Positions 32,767-45,441 of a DNA stretch of 64,000 nt are shown here, piece after piece (the stretch's first letter is position 1; every line of letters begins with the position of its first letter). Location of the stretch: NCBI GenBank assembly GCA_040357565.1, contig JBDODJ010000059.1. The stretch is one strand, 5' to 3'. This DNA comes from Cercozoa sp. M6MM. Its lineage: Eukaryota; Endomyxa: Ascetosporea. A program made the translations under genes and the position numbers. The notes below the pieces were generated by a model. The model saw only the letters and a program-made list of their open reading frames with translations. It was not told the DNA's origin and did not search any database.

Positions 32767-33305
32767 CGTCAACACGCACTGATCGCAACTTTTGCTCAAG
32801 TTGGACGCAGAATTTACTTTTAACAGCGCCACACCTTGAAAACACTTCTAAAAATCACTGGCACATTCCAGCACAAAGAGACAAGAACGTCAACGGTTTG
32901 TCAGTGCATAAACTTGAGCTCAAAAGAGCCCACAAGCAGTCCAAAACGATTCTACAGTAACAATTGGACGGAAAATTGAATCAATCCGCTGAACGCACAT
33001 GTGCTGAGTGTGATTGGCACTTTGGCACGTGCACAGGTGCATAACGTACGTGGGGCACTAGTGCCGTTTGTCTGCCGACACCGCCCGCTGTGTTCTTGTC
33101 CTTGGTCATCGCATCATCACACTCCTGCCCATCATTTTTCTGTGCCTGCGCTTCGAGATTTGCGCTGTCCCAAAGTGATCGCTTTGGAATCCAACGTGCC
33201 GCTGGTTCGTCGATGGATTCGGATGTGCATGTGTGTTGGCTTTCTTGCATTTTCGGACCCAATACATCCATGTCCGACTTGTCATTATCCTTGTCTGACT
33301 TGTAG
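32767..33305. promoter_or_regulatory. Divergent region, ERMP1-like / NIPA-like
   Basis: 539 bp between the start codons at 32766 (-) and 33306 (+). Both strands are open over 33000-33300, but neither frame links by splice phase to a neighbour with confidence. A + strand acceptor-like TTGTAG directly precedes the NIPA-like ATG. It should hold both promoters. Confidence 0.35.
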
Positions 33306-36300
33306 ATGATGGAACTGGAACCGGGTTCGCCGGCCCCAGTGGTACGAACGGGATAATTTTAGCGCTAAATTTAGCAGAATTGATTTGGTTTAATTTTTGC
33401 GAATATAGGACCCCAGTTCGCCGGAGTTTATTATCGGAGTGTCGCTGTGGTGTGTTTGTTCTCCAGGTTTGGTGGCTCATTTATGACCGCGTGCGCAGCT
33501 TGACGGGCAACGTCTGCATCAATCTCGGCACTACCTTGATCAAAGTACAGTGGGCAACAGAAACACATTGTGAGTCCTACGAGCTTGGTGTTTGGACAGT
33601 ACTCCCACGGCGAGAACTTTCAAAACAGCGTCTTGCGGCGTTGTTTGAGTACAAAAAACAGCGTTCAGTTGAACTCGAGTGATTTTGAGAATGTGTCTCA
33701 TCCTGACAGACCTCCGGTTGGCCTGGGCGATCGGCACGGCACTTTTCGTGGGCGGCAATCTGCTGAACTTTGCGTCTTTCTCGTTTGCTGCTCAGTCGGT
33801 ATCAAAACGCCATCTGAGTCTATCTAGACGTGTGTGCTACACTCGTTTGTGCCATTACAGTTGCTTTCGGCGCTGTCGTCAGTACAGTTTGTGTCAAATG
33901 GTGTCACGTGTTTTATCGTTCGACGTTTCTCGCAGAATCTAGCGCATGTGTGCGTGTGCAGTTGTGTTTGCGGGGTGGTTTCTCGGGATTCCAGTGACTC
34001 GGCGCATCCTATTTGCTACGGCACTTATTTGTATTTTCTCTGTTCAGTTATTATATCGCTGCCTTAACAAAAAAAAACGAGACTAACTTCTTTGAATGAA
34101 GGCTGCGCCAATGTGGTCGTGGTGTACTTTGGTGCGCGTCTGCAGCAGAACTACGACGTGGCCACACTACTGCTGCTGTTTCGCAAGAAGACCTTCCTAA
34201 TCTACCTGAGTACGTTTTTTGCTTTTTTTTTGGGGGAAAAAGCAAGAGGGTAAAACTACTGACTACAGGCGTAACGCTGTCGTCGGCACTAGTGCTGCAC
34301 ACACTGTACCGCCGTGCGCGCAGTCTGCGACACCGTCGGTACAATTGATACTGTCCATTTGTACTGCCGGACTGTCAATTTGTACTGTCTAAAATTGGAG
34401 GGTTGTTTTAGGGCATGCCGACAGCGCGGTAACAGTCGGAGACGACGCATGTCGACTGCCACTCTGTAGCTTCCCACACACACACACAGTGTATCTTTAC
34501 CCCCCCCCCCCCCAGGTACCGACTGGACGCAGAGGCACAGACGGTGGCGGAAGTGGCGCGCATGCCGAACCCTTCCTTTACGGAAGTAGTAACGTCCAGC
34601 GGTGTCGACGATGGTCCACTCAAGTGCTGGCTGGGTAACCTTGCTTTCGTGCATCCCTACCCTCCCTTACCCCTATCCCTACCCTCCCTTACCCCCCATC
34701 CCTGCCCTCCCTTACCCCCATATCTACCCTCCCTTACCCCCATCTACCCCAGCTGCATGCTGCTGCTTCCATGGAACGAGATCACGACGTGTGCTGTATT
34801 ATTGCCTACCCCCACACTCCCGCTTTACCCCCTTCCCTTCCGCCTGGACACAGACGCTTTGTGCACAAGCTGCGTGCCTGCGTGTTCTGCGCCTGCAGCA
34901 ACAGCGACAACTGGTGCGTCTGGCGCTGCGTGGACAACCTTGTCGTGGCGCCGCTGCTGCGTTTCTCACACAACTCCGAGGGTACCTTGCGCTTTCAATG
35001 TTGCACTTCGCTTCGAAATTCTGCGAAATTTCGCGCTTTTTTTCGACTTTTGCGCTTGTTTTCGAAATTCTGCGACATTTTGCGCTTTTTTTCGAAATTC
35101 TGCGAAATTCGCGAATGTTGACGTTTTATCAAACGCTGTTTTTTAACACGTACGCAGGTGTCTTGTTCGCTTTGGTGTCGGCGCTGCTGGGCACCTACTC
35201 GGTACTGCTTTTATCGGGTCTCGTGCACACAAGCTTGCAGTGTGCTGTGTATGTGTAACTCAGGCGATGCTGGCCAAGTCAATGTCGGAAATGCTGCGTG
35301 TGGCCTTTTTCGGAACGGATGACGAGCGCGATTCGCAGTTCACGTCGCCAGTGCCGTATCTGGTGCTGATACTTTGGCTGTTCGCCATGTCCTTCTGGCT
35401 CTATCGGTACACTGCTTTGTTTTTTTAACTTATCTGCTTTGATTTTTATAAGCTATATCTTTGAGTGTTGGTAGGATGAACGCGGCCATCAAGAAATTCA
35501 ACGTGATGTTCATCGTGCCCACCATGCAGGTAGTCAATCAGCACCCTTAAACCTTTTTTGTCTGCAATACTGCAAAATTGCAAACAACCTCGTTCAACAG
35601 GTGTTCTGGATCGTTTTTTGCGTGCTTTCCGGCGGAATCTGTACCGTGAACTGTACAGAGAGACTGCTAGTGCTTGTATAGCCACTGCTGGTTTGATGCA
35701 GATTTTCGCGAATTTTGGACCTTTGAGAAACGCCAGACGATCATGTTTCCCGTACTGATCAATCGAACTGTTCCTGATGATTGAAAGTGCTATGCTTGGT
35801 TGTTTCTGATTGTAGATTGGCTTGCTGTTGCTGCTGGTGGGTGTTATGGGTCTGGCACCTGCCGTGCAGCAGACGCCGGCTGCTCCAACTGCTGTAAAAA
35901 CAGTTTTTTTCTGTGTGTTTGTTCGGTGTGAGATTGTTGAAATACACCTCCAGGAACAGCCACAAGAAGCTGCCGCTGTCGATGACGCGTTTGGACTCGG
36001 TTTCCACCAGTCTGAGGTACAGCTTGGACTGGTTTCTGCTTCTTTTTTGTTGCTGCCTGCTTGAATCGAAGCTGGTCCAGACTGGCGAGAAGAAAGAGCG
36101 AAGCATGTCGACATCGACGCCGTTGTTGATCGCACCTCAATCCAACGTGTCAGATGCTCCTCCTGTGGTAGCCAAACTTAAGTGTATGGCTGTGTGTTTG
36201 CGCCTGGGACAAACATTTCTGTTTGTTCAGTTGGATTCGTTGCGAGACGCGAATCTGCTGCAACAGGTGTGCTTTCACTCGGTTTACCCCCTGTATCGCC

Positions 36301-36800
36301 CGTTACCCTCACTGTACCTCCCTTAGGACCTGACAGAATGGCTGTCACGCCGAACTGCAGCCTTGTTCGAGCACCTGGCATCGTCGAGCGACGGTGACGA
36401 CACCGACGACGATATTTACGATCGCACTGGTTCTGACGCTTGCGTTGTGTGCGATCAGTACAACAGCTTTGGTGCCATTGAAGAAGGCATCGATGAGGTA
36501 TCTTATCCCTCCGTAATACACCAGTATAACGTCAAAGCTAAACTGTACCTGGAACAGACAAGGTCCTCCTGCCGCACACCGATCGAATTCGAGACCGAGG
36601 AGGACAGGAGCGATGACAGCCGCGAAGTCAGGCGACAACAGCAACAGCAAAGACAAGAACACAGAGAACAGCAACAGCGAGGGCAACAACAAGAGGCTCC
36701 TAGATACGATGAGAGGCAGCAATCAAGAGAATCACCCGACGTTGTCGTGCACGTCGCCGCCAGGCCCGACGTCGACTCTACCTTTAAACCAAATATGTAG
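33306..36800 (+). CDS. NIPA-family magnesium transporter
   Basis: NIPA/DUF803 membrane protein; family members carry Mg2+ and sit in the plasma membrane or endosomes. The model starts at ATG 33306 (MMELEPGSPAP). Exons in order give DRVRSLTGNVCINLGTTLIK, WAIGTALFVGGNLLNFASF (the family's GxxxNFxAY-like block), LLSALSSVQFVSNGV, ANVVVVYFGARL, then a Cys-rich loop. They continue with LFALVSALLGTYSVLLL, AKSMSEMLRVAFFG, LVLILWLFAMSFWLYR, MNAAIKKFNVMFIVP, VFWIVFCVLSGGI, FREFWTFEKRQTIMFP and IGLLLLLVGVMGLAP, which match the conserved C-terminal spans. A long cytosolic tail follows, acidic and then Gln/Glu/Arg-rich, to TAG 36800; such a tail is not typical of the family. Introns include a C-run tract at 34497-34515 and a T-rich tract near 35030-35110. 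Confidence 0.85.
34347..34393. repeat. Minisatellite copies shared with ERMP1-like intron
   Basis: Two imperfect units (ACTGTCCATTTGTACTG and ACTGTCAATTTGTACTG) just after the VTLSSALVLHTLYRRARS exon of the NIPA-like gene. They match the sense-strand unit of the array at 29484-29585. Confidence 0.65.
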
Positions 36801-37974
36801 CTGTTGATGCAATATTGTATCCGCGCGGAATCAGCCCTAAAACTTGGCCTGATACGGACCTACTCCGAGTGCTTGGTCAGCGTGGGCTGGTGTTTGGTCC
36901 TGGTGACGTCCCGTTTCTACGCTACTAACCAGGAATAACCGAATCAAATGCAAAACAGACCGGTTCCAGCGCAGGACATTTACGGCAGGCCTTATGCGTC
37001 AATTACTAGCGTAGTGGGGAGTTCAGACCACTGAAAACCCAACAACCATGTACAGGATCCTACAGGCAGTTCCCCTGTAAGTCTTGGGGGTCACAAGAGT
37101 AGGCCTGTGTGTCCCACGCTAGTGCAGTGCAGTACAGTGCAGTGCAGGGTGTGTTGTCAAGTTGGCCAGGTGCCTTGCAACAGAGGCCAGCAAAACACAG
37201 GGCTAGTCCTTGTGTTGAGAGACTCGAAAAGACATTCTTTGACCAAACCAGTCGTACCTCGCACGCTCTAGCGAACTGCCGCCGCGCCCGTTCAGTCGGC
37301 AGCACTCACCCGAACACGCACTGCCCTTTTTCAGTTGATTTATGCTCGCGGCACGATCAACTGAAACCGATTTTTTACGCAGGCCTAGTTTTATGCTCAC
37401 GGCGATAGCAAGATCGCAGCCAGACTGTGTCGTGCCGGTGTTAAGACAGAACCGTCGTTCGCACGGCATGCGGCACTATTTTGTGTCGCTGTCGGACAGA
37501 ACCAACGAAGGTTTACACTTACACTAGGCGACAATTTCGTTTTGGATAGGTAGGTAATAGGTAGGTACTGGACAGGGAGGTATGGACAGGTAGGTGGTAC
37601 TTCAGGTATTTTGGAACAGACCAGGTGAAACCTGCTCATACGTAGTACACTCGGTTCTGCATATCTCCGGGGGAGGCGGGGGTTTTAAGGAGGGACGAGG
37701 ACAAAAACAGATATTTTTTTTAAAGGGGATCCCCTGAGAGATACTGCCAGACAGTCGCGTGCAGACAAAGAGCGGAGGTAGATTGCAAATATAATGTCGC
37801 GTACATCGAATATCGAAAGCTATGGTATGCGTAGTCACCTACGTCGTGAGAGATCTTCGCTTTCATCTGCACGCACGGGAACGTGTAAACTATTTTCGTC
37901 GCCGATAACGTCGCACGCGTGGTCAAGCTGTCGCTACACGACTGTACAAGACGGAAGCTGTACTAGACGGAAGC
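36801..37974. other. Intergenic region with repeat fragments
   Basis: About 1.2 kb with no supported gene between convergent ends (NIPA-like stop at 36800, ankyrin gene stop at 37975). It contains one TCCGCGCGGA palindrome (36820-36829), a short array AGTGCAGTGCAGTACAG (37122-37146), a weak relative of the dispersed repeat (37066-37100) and a (TAGG)n-like patch at 37545-37590. Confidence 0.45.
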
Positions 37975-40900
37975 CTAGCAGTCGTTCACAAAGGGCGCCA
38001 GGAGCGCGAACTCGGGCGCGACCTTAGCCTTCTCCTGCGCCTCCTGCGACAACGCGACGAGCGTCTTCTTTGCCTCTGCATACACACACACATGCGCACA
38101 TATTACAATACGTTGCTGCTGAATGTCTCCTCTGTGAATAGCAGCACCAGTGATGTTGGCCTCCAAGGCACCGTCAATCTCCTGCTGCTGCTTGTGCAGT
38201 GCTTCGAACTGCAGGGCCACAAGTGAATGCGCGAGTTTCCCCCTGAGTCTCACTCCCTAAAATTAGAGATACCTGATCGAGAGAGTTCTCAGTGTCGGCG
38301 GCACCGTTGGACAGGAACTGCACAGCCATCTCGGCGCGCATTTTCGACAGCTGCACGAGTTCAAGCTGTGCCGCTTGCACCTTGGCCTGCGGGGGAGGGG
38401 GTTAAAGTATCGAGAGGTAACACAGAAGCGACATACCACAAAGGCATCGGTGTCTACACGAATACTCACAGCGTTCGCAGCGTCCAACATGAGTCTCTGC
38501 ATGCATGGGACGGAGGGGTAAGATATATATATATATAGATATACAGATAGATAGATATACATAGATAGATAGATAGAAGGGTAAAACGCCTACCTGCAGC
38601 TCAGCTTCGGCCTTGCTGAGATCGAGTTTGAGGTGCTGAATTGACGGCGCGTGCGCAAAGCCGAGCATTTGCTGCACCATCAACGGCGTGTTCTTCAGCA
38701 TCTCTGTGGGGGGGGGTAAACGAGGTAGACGAGGGGTACAAACTAAATACCAATGTGCGCCGGAATGAGCGACTTGCACGAGAAGTCGCGCTTCTCCTGT
38801 CACGTGAACATAGGGGGCGGGGGGCCGGGTAAAGGTGCAACAGGGTCAGGGTCAAGGCAAGCTCTACAGCACGCGCGCGGAAGTCATCCTCCAGTTGGCG
38901 CAGCGGCAGACACACCCACTTCAGCGCCGCGTCCAGGCGGTTCGAGGCTACGTTTTTTCAAGAGTGATGGGAATGGCGAAAGGTGGCTCGGGTATAAACA
39001 CTTACCCATATACAGGTGCGCCACTACGACTCGCAGCGACAACGACAGTTCGAACTTGATCTCCTCCTGTTCAGTCAGAGGGTATGAGGGAGTAGGGTAG
39101 GGATGGGGGGGGTAGGAAGGAAGGGGGCAATACCGGCTCACACACGAGCACGAGCCACTCGAGTGCCCTCACGCGCTCGGAGTCCGACGCGCCCTCACGC
39201 AGCGGGTCACAGCTCCTGCACGAAGAAACGCCAGGCAGGACCATTAAAAACAACAACAAGACACACAAAACAACAAGAAACAACGCACGCCAGAATCACG
39301 TCCTTCTTGGCGCGCACCTTTTCGGCGAACTTCGTCAGTGTCGGCAGCGGCAGTCTGTGCACCAACAACGTGAAAGTACAACTTGAAACAGCAACTGATA
39401 GAACAAGCTACTGATGCGCAATCAGCGGCACTTGCGGCAGATCGGGCATGCCGACAAAGTCCGTGAGAATCTACCCAGGAGGGTTGGGTTAAGGTGGTGT
39501 GCCAAGGGGGGGGGGTAAAGCCTATCACTACCACCTGCGCCAGACGCTTCGTGAGCGCCGTCAGCGGCGAGTCCGTCGTGCACACCTCGGCCATGTCGGC
39601 GACCACCTTGTCCATGGCCAGCTCCATCGTCGGCTCCGGCTTGGTCACTACCAACTCTCAGATTGCAAAGGTTAAGGGGGAGGGGAGAGGTAACACTACC
39701 AGCAGGCATGCAGACCGGCGACGACGACACCTGCGGCGTGTGTTGGATTGCCGGAGTGTCCTATGGGGGAGGAGTAAGGACAACCAACAAGAGAGGGGGA
39801 TAAGCCTACCTCGGGTGCCGGGAAAATCGGTGCCGAATCGGCCGCCGGCGTCTCCAGAGCAGCTGTCGGGATGGAGGAGAGTAGGGAAGGATAGGGGAGG
39901 GGGGGGGGTGAAAGCACGAAAGGCAAAGAACATACCACGCTGCTCGCGAGCGAAACGACGACGCAGCTTCAATGCCGCCTGCTCGGCCTCGCGTGCCTTT
40001 ATGCAGGGGACATGTTGGGAGTGCAAAGAGACAGGAGCAAGGGACACAGGATAAAGGTACACGCTGCGGGTCGCACAGGTAGATAGCGACCTCGACATGG
40101 CCCTCTTGCTCGGCACGCTGCGCAGGCTTCACGCGCAGGTCCGCCGGCGCCGGGTCTGCACCTGCCTCGACCATCTGTCAAAGAGGAAGCAGTCCTAACC
40201 AACTCGAGCACACACATATCCTGGAGAAGTTTTACCAGTTTAACCGCAGGCAGGTCACCGCGAGCCGCCTTGATGTAGCTGTTAAAGAGATTAGGTAAGG
40301 TACGAGACAAGAGTACATCAGGGGGGGGGGGGGGGGAAAAAGCTACATGGCCGGGTTGTTGTTGCGGTTGCGCTTGTTCAAAAACAGCAGGAACTGCTCG
40401 GCTGATCTGCAACACAACAGAGTCAACAGGGGGAGGGGGAAGGGGGTAAGCGATGCAAAAGCTGCATACCCAGCAGTGTCGAGCGCCCTCTGCAGCACGG
40501 CAGCAAAGGCCTTGCCGCTCGTCAGGTGCTACGTCACAACCCTCTTGTATTTCACCCTCTCGGCCTCAGGGACAAGGTGTACCAGCGAGGACCAGTCGTC
40601 GTAGTCGGAAACGAAAACGCTCGAGCCACGCTGCAAGAAGAAATCGACCAGCGCGTCGTTCTGCTTGTTTCCTGCCGCCAGCAGCGGCGTCATGCCGTCG
40701 CGGAAGCTGCATCATGCCATCCATCATCCATCAGCAAACTGGAGAAAGAGGGGGAGGGGGAGAACTACTAATGACGCGACTCCATCAGTTTCGGCTCCTC
40801 TTCAAGCAACCTGCGTGCGTCGTATGAAGAGCAAAGGAATCCTAAGTGGAAGAACACAAAAACTCGAGCGTACTGTCCAATGCGCTCCGTGTCGACGCGT

Positions 40901-43900
40901 TCGACGGCAGCGAACAGTGCCTGCAGACGCTCTTGCGGGTCGTACCACAACTCGAGGTTCTGCCGCGCCAGCGCCGTCTCCTTGTCGCGCTCCTCGCGGT
41001 GCAACAGGTACTCCTGCGAACGGGGGGAGGGGGAGGGTGAGGTAAGCAAAGTAATAGACAAGCAATAGATAAGGTGATAGAAGGCAATAGACAAGGTAAC
41101 AGACAAGGTAATGGACAAGGTAATAGACAAGGTAAAAGACAAGGCATTGTAATAGACAAGGTAATAGACAAGGCAATAGACAAGGCAAAGAGTACGACAA
41201 CACGCGCGTGGTTGCGCATCTGCGCCAACTTGAGCGCCGTGTCGTCGTCGTTATCGGCCTGCACAACACAGCTATCAGACAGGCGTGTGCTTTGGATCGA
41301 GAAACGGCCCCGACCTGATCGAGATCGACGCCGATCACTTCGACGAGGAACTTGACACTGCGCAGGTTGCCCTGCCACACCAGACATTAGTCAACGAGGA
41401 GATTGATGTGAGGCAGGGAGGCAGGGAGGCTGGGGTAAAGGTTACATTGAGTGCCGACAGCAGCAGCGGAGTCATTCCGCCGTTCGCGCGAGTCGTGTAC
41501 AGATCAAGCACTACCCGGACAAGAGGGTCAACAGCAAGGCTCAAAACATAACACCAAAGCATAACACTAGGTAAAGCCACCTTCCTGAGCGCTCTTGCTG
41601 TTCGTGATGGCTTGGCGGAACATCACGTCGCTGTGCAGGGTAACCAGGTATGGGTGGGCAAACCCAACGGGGCAAGGTCAGGGTATACCTGTGGGGCAAG
41701 ATGTGCAGCGGCGTCATGCCGTTCTTGTCAGCATACGTGAGCGAAGCACCCAGCGACAGCAGGCAGTTCAGCACGCGGTCAGTCTGAGACACAGGAGAGC
41801 CGAGTGACACTAACTAAGCCACATGCACAAGACAGGCTACCTGTTCGGCAGAGCCCTTGATGATGCCCCAGATCATCGGCGTTGGTCCCGACTCCACCTG
41901 TATCCAGAGAGGTAAAACACAAACAGGTGGGGAAACGTACAGCTGTACCTCGGTGCTGTGCGCCTTCAGGAGCTCAGGCTTGCGCGTCACGAGGCGCTCA
42001 ACCGTCGCAACGTCGCCTTCCTCGATAGCCTTGAAGAGCGAGGCACTGCCCACACGGATAGAGAGGGGTGAGGGAAGCTACAGGGGCTTGAGATAGGGAA
42101 GGGTACATCATGGTCTCGATGTCCATCTCGCCAGCCGGCATAACATCCTCGCCGAGCGCCTCCTTCACCAGGGAGTTGCTGTGCAGCACGACAGTCCAAC
42201 AATCACACATTCGCATACCCAAGCAGCAAAGCCTACCGCGAGTAGCGCAAGCGTTCCTGCACGTGGCGGCACAGCTCCGACGTCAGCAGCGTGTTCTTAT
42301 TGATCGCGTCGATGCACTCGCTCTCGTTCTCCAGTGTGAAATTCTTCTGCCGCAAGGAGGGGGGGGGGGTTAAAAGTACTAAAGAAGGTCAAGGGTAAGG
42401 GGTACAACCTACCCCCTCATCATTGACAACGAGCGCGCAGCGAATGACCACCGTGCCTTCGCCTTCGCCCTCACCTTCGCCTTCGCCCTCGCCCTCGCCT
42501 TCGCCTTCGCCTTCCTGCTCACCCTCACACTCGTCACCCTCGACAGGGGCCGGTGCCGACTCGGCCGCGTTCAACTGTAGCCACAACATGCAACATTGTC
42601 TTTGCAACATTGTTGAGTCCATCTTTGGCTGAACTACCTCGTACTCCTCGCGACCGCCCTTGGCCGCGATGCGCGCCGCAATCTCCTCGCGACGCTTCTG
42701 CTGCTGCTCGCTGCGGAAGGGGAAGAGTAAAGAACGGGAGAACCAAGGGCAAAGAGAGCAGTCAAGAGGTCAGTCAAGAGGGCAGGCAGTACTCAGTGGC
42801 CGCCTCCAGCAGAGCAATCACGTTGGAATGATTGCGCTCCTGTTTATTGACACGGTACAGTTGGGACGGTACCAACGGTACACTTCAGTTGCACGTGATG
42901 TACCTTGGCCGCATCAAGAGGCGACGTGCGCAGGTCGTTGGGCGAGAAGACGGCGCCGTACTCCAGCAGCGTCTGCACCAGCGGCACGTTGCCATTGTAT
43001 GCCGCAATGAAGATGGCCTGTGGCACATAGGTTACATAGCAGGGTACAGCAGGATACAGGGTACAACAGGATACAAGGGGGTAAGGTATCACAAAGCATA
43101 CCGGGTTGTTGCGGTTGTCACGCGCATCCAGCAGCGCGAAGAACTCGGACGGCGTGCGGCACTGCAGAATGGCCGCCTCCAGCACCAGCGTCAGTGCCGA
43201 GGCATCCTGTGCCATGTGCACCGCCGTCCAGCTGCGATCACAGAGGGATACACCGGGGGAGAGGCTTAAACACACGACGTACTCATCACTGTCGCGAAGC
43301 GGTTCGCCGGCATGCGAGCCCGGAACGTCCCAGTGCGGGTGAACCACACGAGCGCCCTGTGCACCAAGGAACGAAGTGACGGATCTCCCTCCCTTTGTCT
43401 GCACAAAGGTACCAGCGACAGAAGCAGGGCGGCGGACTCGTGCTTTTGACGGTGCAGCGACTACAAGGGACCATGTCACAATGACCACGTCACAATGAAT
43501 TTAATCCCCTGGTCAAACACAGGTAGGCGTACCGCCAGCAGAGCCGTCATGTAGTCGTTCGCAATGTTACGCGTCTCCAGCATTCCCGGCTGCTGCAGCA
43601 GCATGGTCTTGACGCCCTACATATAGACATACTGATACGATACAAAGGACACAAGATGTATGTCGCAGTTAGACATGTGCAAGACTGTACAGCAAGGTCC
43701 TCCGCGTCCACGGCGTGGAAGAAGCGCGGCGTCATGCCGTGGTAAAAGTCAGACACCTTTGAAACCAAGGAGAGCTAACAGAGAGCGGAACAGGGAACAG
43801 ACACAGCAGAGGAGGCTACGTAATCGCAGGCCAGGCGTCGATCGAGACGGCGCGCCGCCTTGTGCGACAGGTAGCGCATGACCTCCATGTGACCCTGCGC

Positions 43901-44980
43901 ACGCGCCAGCATCAGCGGCGTGTCGCCGTCCTCGTCGGCCAACTCCGGATCAGCGCCGCAGATCTAGCATGCACAATTCGCGTCGTTCTTCCATCAAACG
44001 CGGGATCGAAATGTTTACCTCAACCAGGTGACGAACAAACCGAATGTTGCCGCTGTTCGCACTCAACATCAGCGCCTGCAGAATAGAATCGAAGTGAGAG
44101 CAAGCCAAAAAGGCAAAGAGAAGCGCACCGTGGCCGAGCGGAGCGTGCGAGCCGACACGAAGCGCTGCACTTCGCTCGAGTTCTCGGCACGAAGCACGGC
44201 GTATTTGAACACCTGGGAAGCAAGGATACAAAGCACGCCAACTCAGCGAAATAAAGACTCGGTTACATTGTAAATCGACGGACGCATATGCAATGCCGTG
44301 CGACCCTAAAGCAAGCAAATCGCGTCCATTCAGCACTCATTTCAGACAGGCTTGAGAAAATTTGCAAAAGCAACGCTACGCCAGCATCAGTCGCCAACGC
44401 CGAGCAACCGGCTCGCAGGAGCCGTGCCACAGGGTTCGACACATTGCGGCGGTTGTGGGTGCGGATGTACCACAGCACAGGCGGGTCACGCCTTCAGACA
44501 ATAAATCAGCAGCATCCCAGCGGACCGCACAAATGCAAGAAACGCTAAACAAAAAGAGAGGAAAGATACGTGGGCACGTCCTCATTCACCGCGTTGACCA
44601 GGTGCGGGAACTCCTTGAACAGCTGTTCGGCCTCATCCAACTGAAGGGCGATCAGGGTAATTAATGTTTAGAAACAGACAGCAGCGTCCAACAGAGCAAT
44701 TGTACCTTGTCCGTCTCAAGGAACTTGAACAGCCTGTCAGAGCAATTCAAAACAATTCAAAAAACGATCAAAACGGCGGACACCCGCAAAAATTGAACTC
44801 GCAAAAATTGAAGAACGCGCATTTCGCATTTATTTCCGAAAAAGCGCGCGAAGTACCGCTTCTTAGGCTCGAGCGCAGCGTAATCGATCGATTCGGTGTT
44901 CTCCTGCCAGAAAAGCGTATTTGCAGTGTATTAAAGCGACTTACACGGTAGAAAATCACAAAGCGCCCAGGTCATACCAT
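37975..44980 (-). CDS. Large ankyrin-repeat protein, ~40 micro-exons
   Basis: A minus-strand gene with about forty short exons. The proposed ATG at 44980 is immediately followed by a GT donor, so exon 1 would encode only Met; the next exon reads ENTESIDYAALEPKK and splices in phase to LFKFLETDK. Ankyrin-type units are visible in several exons: DEDGDTPLMLARAQGHMEV, ALMLSANSGNIRFVRHLVE, FIAAYNGNVPLVQTLLEYGA, TPLHILPHR, GGMTPLLLSALN and DGMTPLLAAG. A Glu/Gly low-complexity linker lies at about 42450-42525. The C-terminal third (below about 40 kb) loses the repeats and is helical, with KKTLVALSQEAQEKAK near the end and TAG at 37975. Ankyrin arrays bind protein partners; no catalytic domain was recognised, so its role is open. 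Exon junctions often fall inside repeat units. Confidence 0.75.
38524..38576. repeat. (TA)/(GATA) intron repeat
   Basis: TATATATA followed by ATAGATAGATA units in an intron of the ankyrin gene, the same type as the large array in the calcineurin gene. Confidence 0.8.
41046..41188. repeat. AATAGACAAGGT tandem repeat
   Basis: About eleven units of AATAGACAAGGT/C and variants in an ankyrin-gene intron. On the sense strand the unit reads CCTTGTCTATT. Confidence 0.8.
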
Positions 44981-45441
44981 TTCAGAACTTCAGCCCTTGA
45001 CTCTTCTAACAACTTAAGGCGTCAGGCACAGAGAATACACTCACGTGATTCTATTGCACCCACAAAGCAACCCAAACAACAGTGACGACTGGTAGAATTT
45101 TTTCCGAGGTTTTTGGAAAACTAGAAGAAAGCTGGAGCACCGATTGATTGGTTCGAGTCGGATGACTGATGATGATGACTGCACCTCTCGGCTCTGAGGG
45201 TGCAACTGGACGGCCTCGTAGATGCACGTGAGCCTGAACGTCTAGACCTGCACAGTCGGCGACACCGCGATCCCCCATCAGTGATCGCTGATCTATCGTA
45301 TCTTGCTGAGGCTCAGATTATGCAGTTCCCAGCTGGTCTCCTACCATCGACGTCTATCAATTGACTCGCTTCGTCTAATTGACGACTTCTTTTATTTGTT
45401 CTTTTCACTGACAACAACGCAAGGTGCAAGTCAGCAGTCGA
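44981..45441. promoter_or_regulatory. Spacer upstream of ankyrin gene
   Basis: 461 bp between the calcineurin stop (45442) and the ankyrin gene start (44980), both minus strand. No exon seen; probably the ankyrin-gene promoter and the calcineurin 3' UTR. Confidence 0.4.

Noticed and set aside
32981-33271. Opposed open frames of about 95 codons in the divergent region
   Set aside because: Neither joins a neighbouring gene in phase, and start codons or context are poor; left as regulatory spacer.
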